The notes under the pieces: model-generated
The model's database searches: none
What the model was told of the DNA's origin: nothing
What the model saw: the letters and a program-made list of their open reading frames with translations, nothing else
NCBI RefSeq assembly: GCF_024139115.2
Contig: NC_085140.1
Span: 298,063,293 to 298,127,292 of the forward strand
Source of the DNA: Armigeres subalbatus
Lineage: Eukaryota; Arthropoda; Insecta; Diptera; Culicidae
Length of the DNA stretch: 64,000 bases
Direction: 5' to 3'
Shown: in pieces, positions 23,440 to 39,311 of the stretch
Layout of the letters: each line of letters opens with the position of its first letter
Position numbering within the stretch: the first letter of the stretch is position 1
Program-made: the position numbers and the translations under genes

Positions 23440-24360
23440 ATGGCCGGAGAGGGAGGAAACGGATCTCAAGATGGTTCCGGGGATCAAAAAAAAAAACAAG
23501 TTCAAAATGGTACCAGGAATCAAGCCGCCATCGGAGGTCGTTTGCCGAGCAGCTCGGTATCGTTGCCGGCGCGGCTACACGTAAAAAAATAACCTTATAT
23601 GTTATGGCAAAAAACCATTCGAAAATACTATTCATTATGCCACCTAATGAATGATCGCATATCAAAAAGCTAATAACATTCATAAGTTAATGAAAAGTAT
23701 AAGTTTCGGAATGTATGTGACTATAATGCGATGTATAAGTTTTTTCGTATACATATCATTAAGCGCCTGCTTTGGCAAAAAAGTATTAGAAATCTTAATA
23801 ATAAATAACATTAATTTTTTTTACGTGTAGTGTTAATCGGTTCGGAGAATTACAGCTCGTGGTCTTTCGCGACCAAAATGATCCTGATCAAGGAACGGAC
23901 GTGGTGCGCAGTGAAGGACCGGCAGAATGGTGAACCGGCGGTGAGCGATGAGATTTCCGAGCAAGCTTTGGCCACGATATGTCTAAACGTCGATCCCAAG
24001 ATCTACGGACTAGTGCGGACTGCCAAAACCGCAAAAGAAGCGTGGGACAATTTGCGGGATTCCTACGAGCATAGCGGCTCGACACGGAAGATTGGCCTGA
24101 CTGACGGGAATCCGACTGGTTGGCGCTGAACGGGATGCAGAAATCATTTGCCAGACGACGACACAGCGAGCTTGCTGACGAAAGGCCTGCCGAAGCAGTA
24201 CGAACCGATGATTCTGGGATTGGAGTCGTCGGCCTTGGCCTTGAATCTCCTGTCCGTAGCCAAGATGTGCCAGAGCGGATACCAGGTGACGTTCGACAAG
24301 AGCTCGTGTAAGGTCGTTAGCCCCAAGAAAGAAATCGTAGCAGTTGGACAGTATGCGGAT
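23440..24360 (+). pseudogene. Ty1/copia gag remnant
   Basis: MAGEGGNGSQDGSGDQKKKQ begins at 23440. After the MITE (23578-23827) the frame resumes with VLIGSENYSSWSFATKMILI, a typical copia Gag N-terminus (binding-domain Trp in YSSW), then KEAWDNLRDSYEHSGSTRKI. A frameshift near 24110 precedes DDTASLLTKGLPKQYEPMI. The CCHC knuckle and protease are not seen, so sequence was lost before 24335. Confidence 0.8.
23578..23827. mobile_element. 250-bp TA MITE (ends CACGTAAAAAAA)
   Basis: Starts CACGTAAAAAAATAACC and ends TTAATTTTTTTTACGTG, flanked by TA (23576-23577 and 23828-23829). Removal restores copia Gag (...RL then VLIGSENYSS). Non-coding. Confidence 0.85.
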
Positions 24361-24369
24361 GGTCTGTAC

Positions 24370-24543
24370 TATAGATAGTAGAATCTATAGATGAGCGAAA
24401 GCATGGCTGAGTCGATTTTTTTGCCCGTGCACACGCGCATATGAAGTCACAGCCCTTAACGTTTTTATTGAAATCGTGACGTCATGCTCGTTTGGAGACA
24501 CATAGGATTTATCTTCGCTCATCTATATATTCCACTATCTATA
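24370..24543. mobile_element. 174-bp MITE with 8-bp duplication (hAT-like)
   Basis: Terminal inverted repeats TATAGATAGTAGAATC...GATGAGCGAA and the inverse TTCGCTCATC...CCACTATCTATA. The 8-bp GTCTGTAC occurs on both sides (24362-24369 and 24544-24551). Eight-base duplications are the hallmark of hAT-type transposition. Confidence 0.8.
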
Positions 24544-24552
24544 GTCTGTACT

Positions 24553-25328
24553 AGCTGAAGCTGGCCAAGAATCCGAAAGTTCACGTGACACGGGAGCAGA
24601 ATAGTTTACAACTATGGGATCGTCGATTGGGACTCTGTGGGCCAATGGAGACGGTATCGTTGGGAGGATGCAGGTACTTCCTGACATTCATCGATGATGC
24701 GAGCTGGAAGGCGTTTGTATATTTTTCGAAATCGAAGGCAGACGTTTTGGAAGCATTTGAAGATTTCATGTCATTTGTCGAGAACCAAACGGGAGAGCAA
24801 ATAAAGCGGATCAGAACGGACAACGGCTAGAAGTACGTTAATTGTGTGATGCGGCGGTGCTTGCGTCGAGCTGGGATCCACCACGAGACAGCGGTTCCAT
24901 ACAATCCGGAGCAGAATGAGCTTGCAGAACGGATGAACCGAACGTTGGTGGAGAGTGCCAAGAGTATGCTGTTTGATGCTGGGCTTGGAAAACGATTCTG
25001 GGCGGAAGCGGTAGCCACTGCTTCATACGTCGTGAACCGTTCACCGACAAAAGGTCTTCAATTCACTCCTGAAGAGAAATTTGCGGGAAAGCGTCCCGAT
25101 TTGTCGCACCTGCGTGTGTTTGGAAGCGAAGTCATGGTGCACATTCCGAAGGAGAAGAGACGCAAATGGGATGAGAAATCAAAACGTTGCAGCTTAATGG
25201 GCTACAGCAAGAGCTCAAAAGCGTACAGAGTGTACAACTTATTTCTAATAGAATTTATTTCTAAAGGAAGGTCAAGTTACTCCGAGAGAAGAAGATTCCA
25301 CCCAAGAAGCACCTTTCGAAATGGTTGA
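24553..25328 (+). pseudogene. Ty1/copia integrase remnant
   Basis: Reads QNSLQLWDRRLG (pre-integrase), then the core: CRYFLTFIDDASWKAFVYF (first Asp), IKRIRTDNG (second Asp) followed by an in-frame stop at 24828, and YNPEQNELAERMNRTLVES with the catalytic Glu. Then comes the copia-typical FGSEVMVHIPKEKRRKWDEKS. The frame ends in unrelated bases after 25240. Much of the zinc-binding N-terminus is missing. Confidence 0.85.
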
Positions 25329-26293
25329 AGAAAACGATCTGGAGGCGCAAGATTACGAGCTCAGCGAAACCGAGTCCGAGGAATCAGAAGACGCCGACAA
25401 GACGCTGATCGACCCTGACCTACAACCTGCTGCGCTCCCTCCACAACCAGAGGACCCACAATAGTTGGTAAGGCGCAGTGCGACGTAAGCGCGTAACCCC
25501 AGGCAAGTATCGGGATTTTCATTTGGGACTCAGTATTCTTCCTGACGAAAGTTCCCAAATTCCACAGCTTCGCGTAACCCCAGGTGATGCGAGCGTCGAG
25601 CCACAGACGTTCCAGGAAGCGATTTCGTGCGAGGACAGCGACCGTTGGAAGGACGCGATGGTCGAGGAGTACCGAGCGCAGATGAAGAATCAGACCTGGG
25701 AGCTCGCCGATTTGCCTGCTGGAAGGAAAGCACTCCGTTGCAAGTGGGTGTACACGGTCAAGACCAATCCAGATGGATCCACCGAGTGGTACAAAGCCCG
25801 TTTAGTGACCAAGGGCTACTCTCAAGTCAGTGGTGTCGACTACGAAGAGACCTACTCGCCCGTGGTCCGGTATGCCACCATCCGCTATTTGATGTCGTTG
25901 GCTGCCAGGTTGGACCTGAAGGTTCACCAGATGGATGCAGTAACAGCGTTTCTGCAAGGTGAGTTGGAAGAGGAGGAAATTTATATGGAGCAGCCAGAAG
26001 GATTCATCAACCCTGATGATCCGAGCAGTGTATGCAACCTGAAGAAAACGCTATACGGACTGAAACAATCCAGCAGGATCTTTTCCAACAACCAGCGTTG
26101 GGTGAAGTCGAAGTTCGTCATGAAGGATCTTGGATTTGCCAAGAAAGTCCTTGGCATCCGAGCGACGCGACAGAAGGATACTGTGTGTTTGGACCAGGAG
26201 CAGTCTATTCAGCAGCTACTCGAACGGTTCGGCATAGGGGACTGTGATCCAGTTTTGACCCCGGCGGACCACAATCAAAAACTGACGAAGCAG
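25329..26293 (+). pseudogene. Ty1/copia reverse transcriptase, active-site region deleted
   Basis: An acidic linker (ELSETESEESEDADK) leads to the RT start at about 25570: WKDAMVEEYRAQMKNQTWEL, KCKWVYTVK-like block, RLVTKGYSQVSGVDYEETYS, and VHQMDAVTAFLQGELEEEEI with the first catalytic Asp. At about 26078 LYGLKQSSRIF runs straight into SNNQRWVKSKFVMKDLG, skipping the ~40 residues that normally hold YVDD. The frame then continues (QEQSIQQLLERFGIGDCDPV) to the insertion at 26296. Catalytically dead by deletion, not only by point decay. Confidence 0.88.
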
Positions 26294-26295
26294 AT

Positions 26296-27821
26296 CCCAA
26301 GTAACCAAAAGTTCCTTTAAGAGGAAGTTTTTCGCTTAAGCAGCTCGGTGAAGCTGACTCTTAGGGCCGATGTCCACGTAGCGTTATTTTATGCTGCGTG
26401 CACGCCGCGTTCACGCAAGGTACCCAGCATCAAATGGAGTAATGCACACGTGAACGTGGGCAGCAGGGACAGCATGGATCATGTCCAAGGGCTTGACGAC
26501 CCCTCCCCAGCTGTCTGTGAGTCAGGGAGAACTGCCTAGGGCGTGGTGGGATTTAGCAGTGGGCTCTGCTAAAATCCCTCCCAAAAAACCACAAGTGCCC
26601 GTAAGCAGACTCTATCAAAGCGACCGCGTGCCGCTTCAAAAGCACAAGCCCAGGGAGTGCCAATTGGCATGGGGAGTGTCCCTACTTCGGTAGGGTAGCG
26701 CGTGAGCTGCTTCGGCAGGGAGTGAGTGATCTGTTTGTGCTGAGGCAGGAGTGTCATAGCGCGTCACCGCTATTGTCACCTCGAAGCGCAGCAGAAGTCT
26801 GAGTATGGACTGCACATGCTAAGGTAGGAGTGTCGTAGCGTAGTATCGTTGATTTGTCCCTACATACCGCTATCGACACCTCGAGGCATGGCAGTGGAGT
26901 GTTAGAGTGAGTTGGGGAGTGTCCCTACTTCGGTAGGGTAGCGCGTGAGCTGCTTCGGCAGGGAGTGAGTGATCTGGTTGTGCTGAGGCAGGAGTGTCAT
27001 AGCGTGTCGCCGCTATTGTCACCTCGAAGCGCAGCAGAAGTCTGAGTATGGACTGCACATGCTGAGGTAGGAGTCGAGGTACCTATCGACACCTCGAGGC
27101 ATGGCAGTGGAGTGTTAGAGTGAGCACCCGAAAAAGGGTCACATGGAGCGAATGATCCTTGGAGAAGCTGCTTCGGCGGCAGGGTAGCAGTGGGTTGTAC
27201 CCACACACCTACAGTTGTGCACATGTGGTGCATGGGGAGTGTCCCTGCTTCGGCAGGGTAGCGTGTGGTCGGCTTCGGCAGTGGTGTGATTGATCTGCTC
27301 GTGCTGAGGCAGGAGTGTCGTAGCGTAATATCTGTAGGCCCAGGCAGTTACCGCTATTGACACCTCGAGGCAGGCATGGCAGCGGAGCGCCCGGGAGAGC
27401 ATCCAAGTAAGACTCAAATGGAGTGAATGGTGTGCGAGCACCCAAGTCAGTCTCGCATGGGACGAGTGCCTGTGTGAGCGATAATGAGCGAGTACGCTTA
27501 GTACTGCCATCCCCCCAGAAGTAGTACTGCGAGGTAGTTCCTGGGGGAAACGATGGTGGAGCCCAAGGGAGTTTAGTCGGTATTACCGGTTTGGTCGAGT
27601 CCGACACTCCAGTACACTTCCGTGTGGTAGTTTGGCAACTACAATGCACGTGTACTGGGTTAGTGTGTAAATGCATTCTCCCTTGTAAAAAAAAAAAAAA
27701 ACACGTGAACGTGTGCACGACTACATTTGATGCCGGGTACCTTGCGTGGACGCGGCGTCAACGCAGCTTGAAAAAACGCTACGTGGGCATCGGTCCTTAA
27801 AGGAACCTTTGGTTACTTGGG
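26296..27821. mobile_element. Palindromic CCCAAGTAACC MITE (AT duplication) carrying a retroposon
   Basis: Left end CCCAAGTAACCAAAAGTTCC, right end inverse (GGAACCTTTGGTTACTTGGG), flanked by AT (26294-26295 and 27822-27823) within copia codons KQM/SPSS. The terminal inverted repeats extend ~120-160 bp (shared CCACGTAGCGTT, CACGCAAGGTACCC). Without the retroposon at 26459-27701 the element would be about 270 bp and almost wholly palindromic. Confidence 0.85.
26459..27701 (+). mobile_element. GC-rich poly(A) retroposon with internal repeats
   Basis: Ends in a run of about 15 A at 27687-27701 and is flanked by the 12-bp duplication CACGTGAACGTG (26447-26458 and 27702-27713), which indicates LINE-type target-primed insertion. 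It is clearly more GC-rich than its surroundings. A segment starting GGGGAGTGTCCCTACTTCGG recurs at about 26669 and 26912, and in variant form at about 27234. No protein is recognised; it may be the 3' untranslated part of a LINE or a SINE-like RNA. Confidence 0.8.
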
Positions 27822-28053
27822 ATGAGTCCTAGCAGTGAGGAAGAACGAAAGCAGATGAAGAAAGTTCCGTTCCGTGAGCTGGTAGATCTCCAGTTCCTGA
27901 GTGCCGTGAATGCAGTCAGCCAGTTTAGCAGCGATCCAGGCAAACCGCACTGGACAGCAGCGAAGCGCATTTTGCGGTAAGGGACGAAGGAGAAAATTAT
28001 TTATAAGAAACAAGAAGACAAAAGTTTGACTGGCTTCAGTGATGCGGACTGCA
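27822..28053 (+). pseudogene. Ty1/copia RNase H remnant
   Basis: Resumes the copia frame after the insertion: MSPSSEEERKQMKKVPFREL, then a deletion (LVDLQFLSAVNAVSQF lacks the usual middle), SSDPGKPHWTAAKRILR, a stop at 27978, and SLTGFSDADC (RNase H Asp block). It ends abruptly at about 28053 against opposite-strand LINE sequence. Confidence 0.85.
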
Positions 28054-28054
28054 G

Positions 28055-28792
28055 TATACTATGTTACTCCTTCTCTTTCTTTCGTCGCATCCCACATCGT
28101 CCGCACCGTGCTCCTTTTTGCAATTGACACATTTCTTGTTGCCTGAACATTCACCTTGCTTGTGTTTTCCAGCACAGGTTTTGCATCTGGAAGCAAAACC
28201 GCACGTGGAGGCTTTGTGGCCGAACCTCTAACAATTTTGACATTGTCTGATAGGAAAGACATATAGCTTGCATTTTTTCGAGCTAGCAACGGTGATTTTC
28301 AGGTTCTCTGTGTCCTCCAGCGTGTCAGTTTCGTCTACGCTTCGACGTTTCAATCGTTCGATTTGAAGTCGAGGGGAAGATTTCCGTGTGCTTTGAAGCC
28401 GGCGTGTTGAAGATTTTGATGTTGTGCTGCTGCAAGTCTATTTTTGACAGCATCTCAGGTACTCTTTGAGACTTGGACTCCAATCTGAATCGGAATTAAC
28501 AATTTTTTTGCACTTCCTGGAAGTCTTCGAAACCGTTCTGCTTTAGAATTTGCCCAACTGATATTGGCTGTGTTGGGAAGTGTTTCTTACGGCTAATTGG
28601 TTCCAAAAAAATTGGTGCTGCTTCAGCTGATCCCGTTACAAGTGCGACGTTTCCTGCTGCTGTTCTCCCTGGTCTGCTTCTTTTCTGGTTGGTACTTCCA
28701 TCCTTGATTTGTTCCTGCGGGTTAGCGTTTATTTTCGAACGGGTTGTTACTCGGCCTTTCATAGGCAACTGCTTTTTTCCATTTTTATCCAT
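28055..28792 (-). pseudogene. Non-LTR retrotransposon ORF1 (gag-like) fragment
   Basis: The minus-strand start at 28792 gives MDKNGKKQLPMKGRVTTRSK and continues to about 28496. It then continues in shifted frames to a cysteine-rich nucleic-acid-binding end (KCVNCKKEHGADDVGC-type knuckles near 28080-28140, preceded by a CX2C-type block near 28190). This resembles ORF1 of insect Jockey/CR1/LOA-type LINEs; clade not determined. No ORF2 follows, because the sequence joins copia at about 28054. Confidence 0.6.
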
Positions 28793-28919
28793 TTTCTTTT
28801 TTCTTCTGGTTCGGCTTTTATAGGTTATGTGGTTGTCTTAATTTTTCCATTTGTCACTTCACTTTCCACTTCGATTTTAATTTAGTTTGATTTGTACAAC
28901 ATTATAGTTTTAGCAATCA

Positions 28920-29212
28920 TCTTCTTCTTCTTCAATGGCTCTACATTCCAACTGGAACTTGGCCGGCTTTTCAACTTAGTATTCTATTAGCATTTCCTCA
29001 GTTACTAATTGAAAGCTTTTCTATGCCCGTCATTGCATAAGTATGTATCTTGTGTGGCGGCAAGTACATTGGATACACTATGCCCAGGGTGTCGAGAAAA
29101 GTTTCCAACCCGAAAACATCCTAGACCGAACCGAGAATCGAACTCGTTATCTCCGGATTTGCAATCCTACGCCTTTGGCGTCTGTTGTTTTCACTAAGTT
29201 GAGCAAACCGCG
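28920..29212 (-). mobile_element. tRNA-derived SINE (minus strand)
   Basis: Read on the minus strand it has a tRNA-like head with an anticodon arm GGATTGCAAATCC, a B-box-like GAGTTCGATTCTC, an ~180-bp body and a (GAA)n tail (TTGAAGAAGAAGAAG) at 28920. ATGATT occurs at both ends, a weak target duplication. The build resembles Feilai-type SINEs of Aedes, from memory. Confidence 0.6.
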
Positions 29213-29367
29213 AATCATATGGCGGTAGTGAGCAAACGTCAAACTCGAGCAAATCCGATGCGCGCGCCACGAGTGATTGATTGGCCAACTAATGATTATT
29301 TAAATCGGCCAATAAATCAGTGAACGATGAAAATTTCACAAGTGTTACGTCTGTTTGTCTATGATTG

Positions 29368-31356
29368 TCAGGGCTGGTAGCGATAAGTGCCGTTCAAAAT
29401 AGTGACTTAGTGACTAACGATGACGAAAAAAGTGACCGAATAGTGACCTTCGGTGAGTGATCAAATAATGATTTTTGTAAGAGGTAGTGGGCAACAATTT
29501 GCATTAGCATTGTTGCGGGGTAATTCGTAGTACATGTATTGGTAACTAGTGATACTTATGTTTTTCTTTTGAAATTAGCATCTACAATGCTATATGAAAT
29601 CAAGAAAAGATAAAAATAATGAAAGCATGATGATTACTACTACTGGCCACGCCCATCTTCGTAACTAAGGAGAGGTTGGAGCCACCGACTTATCGACACT
29701 GTTATAAGTACTACGGATTTGGATAATGAGAAAAGTCAGCCAGAGATAAGCAAATTATGCCCGTTCAAATATCCCACCGATCTATGTTCCCACCTGTTTT
29801 ACCATATAGAAATGAGCTGTGAGAAAAAGTGCTAGAACGATGTTTTGGATTATGTTTTTGATAATTTCTATTAAGTTGAAACAATAGCATAGTGGTAGTA
29901 GGATCCTTTGATTAAAAAACTTAAAGAAATCCAAATTAAGAAGAAATTTTAAAATAAGATTTTTCCAGAACCTCAGCGGTTCAATAAAAAATTCAAATAC
30001 AGTTTTGAGATGTTGAACCAGTGTTGATAGAATTGTACTCAAAACTCAATCATCTTGATTTCATGCCCAAGCTAACTCGGTTGCAGTTCTGCAGGAAGAG
30101 CATCTCGCTTGAGTTTTTCGGGTAGAATCGCATTGCTTCGCTCGCTCGCCTAAACATGATTTCTCTTCGAAAGGCGTTAAGACCTATATCGAAGCGTATG
30201 TTATGTTTTAAAACGGATTTTACATTCATTACTTTAAGCAAAAAAGTTAATAGAATGCATTTAACAAAGAATAAAACGTAAAAATCATGCAAATCGCGAG
30301 TCAAAACATTAGCGATTTACTGGGCCATGATTCTGATCATTGTTTTGAACTCGACATGCAGTGCCGCGGAAAATTTATTAGTAGCCAGGAATTTTTGTAA
30401 TCTATAATTTATAAATGGGAGATTTTAATAATAAAGTTAATAAAAAAATAGAAGACCTAAATATCAGATAACCTCGATAACCTCGGTAGCAATCTTCCAA
30501 ATCTGTTTTTATTTTTTAATAAACATAATCTTCTTATTAGATTCTAGAATGTGATATTTCTGAATTATATTTGAATCAGAAAAAAAAACTTCAAAACGAT
30601 TTTATTCGCGAGCTTTTTGTACACTCACATGTTTTCTACAAATTCCACCAGAATCGTTTTTTTTTATTCACGCGAGCTAGTTCATAAAGTCGTTAAGTAT
30701 TTTTTTGTCGAAACCAACTTTAATTTTCGGAAGACACTGAGAACATGATACTGTATCGAATGAACGTGGTTAAGCGTATATGCGAGACGGATTTACCAAT
30801 CATAAACGATTTTCACGTACTTTCCGTCATCGACGCCTATTATAGCTCATTATTCTCATGAAGAAGAGAACCTCACACGACATCGGCCTTGTCGGTGTTG
30901 CTGAACCTATTTGTACTATCTTAGTAATCTTATGATATTTACGCTCACATACAGCCGTTTTTCAAATAAGAAAACTAGACTAGTTTCAGTACCAGTACTC
31001 CTCAATTCTGCACTCTGTTCTTAAGGTCAGCACTTCGCATTTTAGGTTCCATTCGCGAAGAAGAAGATCATAGTTGACATGAATCGTAAGTAACATGGCG
31101 ATTTCTACTTTCCCATTTTCAAATTTTATTAATTGCTACCAGATTTACATTTGATTTGTTTGATAACAATAGCAGGCACAAATAATTTTCATTTTGAGCT
31201 TTTTTTTTTAATTTGCGATGCGAAAATAGTGATTTTATTGACCATTTTCCGAAAAATAGTGACTTTAGTGACTTTTGTATGCAAATAGTGACTTTTTAGT
31301 GACTAGACTCAAAATAGTGACCAAGTCACTAAAAAGTGACTCGCTACCAGCCCTGA
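29368..31356. mobile_element. Non-coding DNA element with TCAGGGCTGG ends (2.0 kb)
   Basis: Starts TCAGGGCTGGTAGCGA, ends with the inverse TCGCTACCAGCCCTGA, flanked by GATTG on both sides (29363-29367 and 31357-31361). Subterminal regions are full of AGTGAC motifs: about six at the left (29400-29460) and nine or ten at the right (31228-31342). The 1.8-kb centre is AT-rich with no recognised gene. Superfamily uncertain: such ends occur in hAT elements, but those give 8-bp duplications. Confidence 0.75.
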
Positions 31357-31361
31357 GATTG

Positions 31362-32451
31362 TAGGTAAATTTAATATTGCAGCAATTGATTACTGGTATA
31401 AAAGAATTTGTAACTAATATTTGCATTGAAACATCGTTGTCTACATTCACCGCCATCTTAAACACTAAGTGTTCTATAATATGGTTATTTTCCATCGATT
31501 GGAAGTTTAAAAGTTTTCTTATAATCAAACCTATTCAAGCTTGGATAGGTAAATATTAATATCTACATGTTGAGAAAGTCGTTATACGTTTCATAACGGT
31601 AGGGAAAGTAAAATGTCGTTTTACGCATACCTAGTTGTCCCATTTAGATACCGGGATGAAAAAATCCAAACTCGAGGCAGTTTGTCTCACTGAGAAAAAA
31701 ATGCAGTTGTCGTTGATAATGAATATTGAAAAACGCTTACATTATGTTGGTAAAACGCTTACAAATGTTGGTAAAATTTTCAGATCTAACCGATTCTGAA
31801 ATTAGTGCGAGTTTGGGTTTTATCATCAAAGGCAACATGGGACAATTATGTGTATAACGGCAGTATAAATATTTACGAGGACTTTCGGATTCTTATGCAA
31901 TATTTCAATTGAATATGTTCCATATGCATTTATTATTCTCAAATAACTGTCTTTAACAGGTAAAATCTGCATTACTTGTAATTACTTGCCATATAGTTAT
32001 GGTTCTCAAATTTTACCAAAGGAAAGTAAACAATGCGAATAGCTCATGAGACATACACAAATATAATAATAGTCATCCAATTGTTTAATCCTAAATGCAT
32101 TGCTAAATTATGTTCCGTGTTATAAATATTGATTTGAGTTCGTTCAAAACTTACTTCCAAAACTGTTTTTTAAATTGTTGGACGTTAATCCCAAATAAAT
32201 TACAAAAATTGAATCTTATCCGTCCCATTTGTGATTGACAAACCAGAACAACCTGGATTGAAAGCAAAACTAAACGGATTTAGTATTCTTTTTTTGTTTC
32301 TTATTTTATAGTAGTAAAGATAAAAAAAACTATTTTTTAGGAGTAGATAGCTCCATCATTTAAACGAATCAAAACATCAGCCTTACCGCAACGCTCATAT
32401 ACATGATCAATAACCCTGGCCAGTCATCTAACATCTTCGGTTTAACGTTTC
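31362..32451. other. 3' flank of RPB1, nothing recognised
   Basis: AT-rich DNA downstream of RPB1. It should hold the RPB1 3' untranslated region and polyadenylation site, but no signal stands out. No coding region or transposon end was identified. Confidence 0.5.
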
Positions 32452-32519
32452 CTATAACAAGACAAGATTTGGATTAGATATTAACGCATTTTTGTGAGTT
32501 TATTTTCAAATGCAATTAC
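32452..32519 (-). other. Candidate 68-bp intron in the RPB1 3' UTR
   Basis: On the minus strand the TAG stop (32522-32524) is followed directly by AG|GTAATT. A CTAAT branch-like motif and the acceptor TTGTTATAG|GAAACG lie 68 bp on, close to the 64-bp size of the coding intron. An AATAAA lies inside this segment, so early polyadenylation is the alternative. Confidence 0.4.
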
Positions 32520-32521
32520 CT

Positions 32522-39311
<6,790 letters not shown>

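Larger units (their letters stand above)
23440..28053 (+). mobile_element. Ty1/copia retrotransposon, decayed, with three nested insertions
   Basis: Coding remnants in order gag, integrase, RT, RNase H (Ty1/copia order) run from the start codon at 23440 to about 28053. There they abut a non-LTR ORF1 fragment in opposite orientation. No LTR pair is found. Insertions at 23578-23827, 24370-24543 and 26296-27821 all have target duplications and rejoin the copia frame when removed. Frameshifts, stops and a deletion over the RT active site show that it is inactive. Confidence 0.88.
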
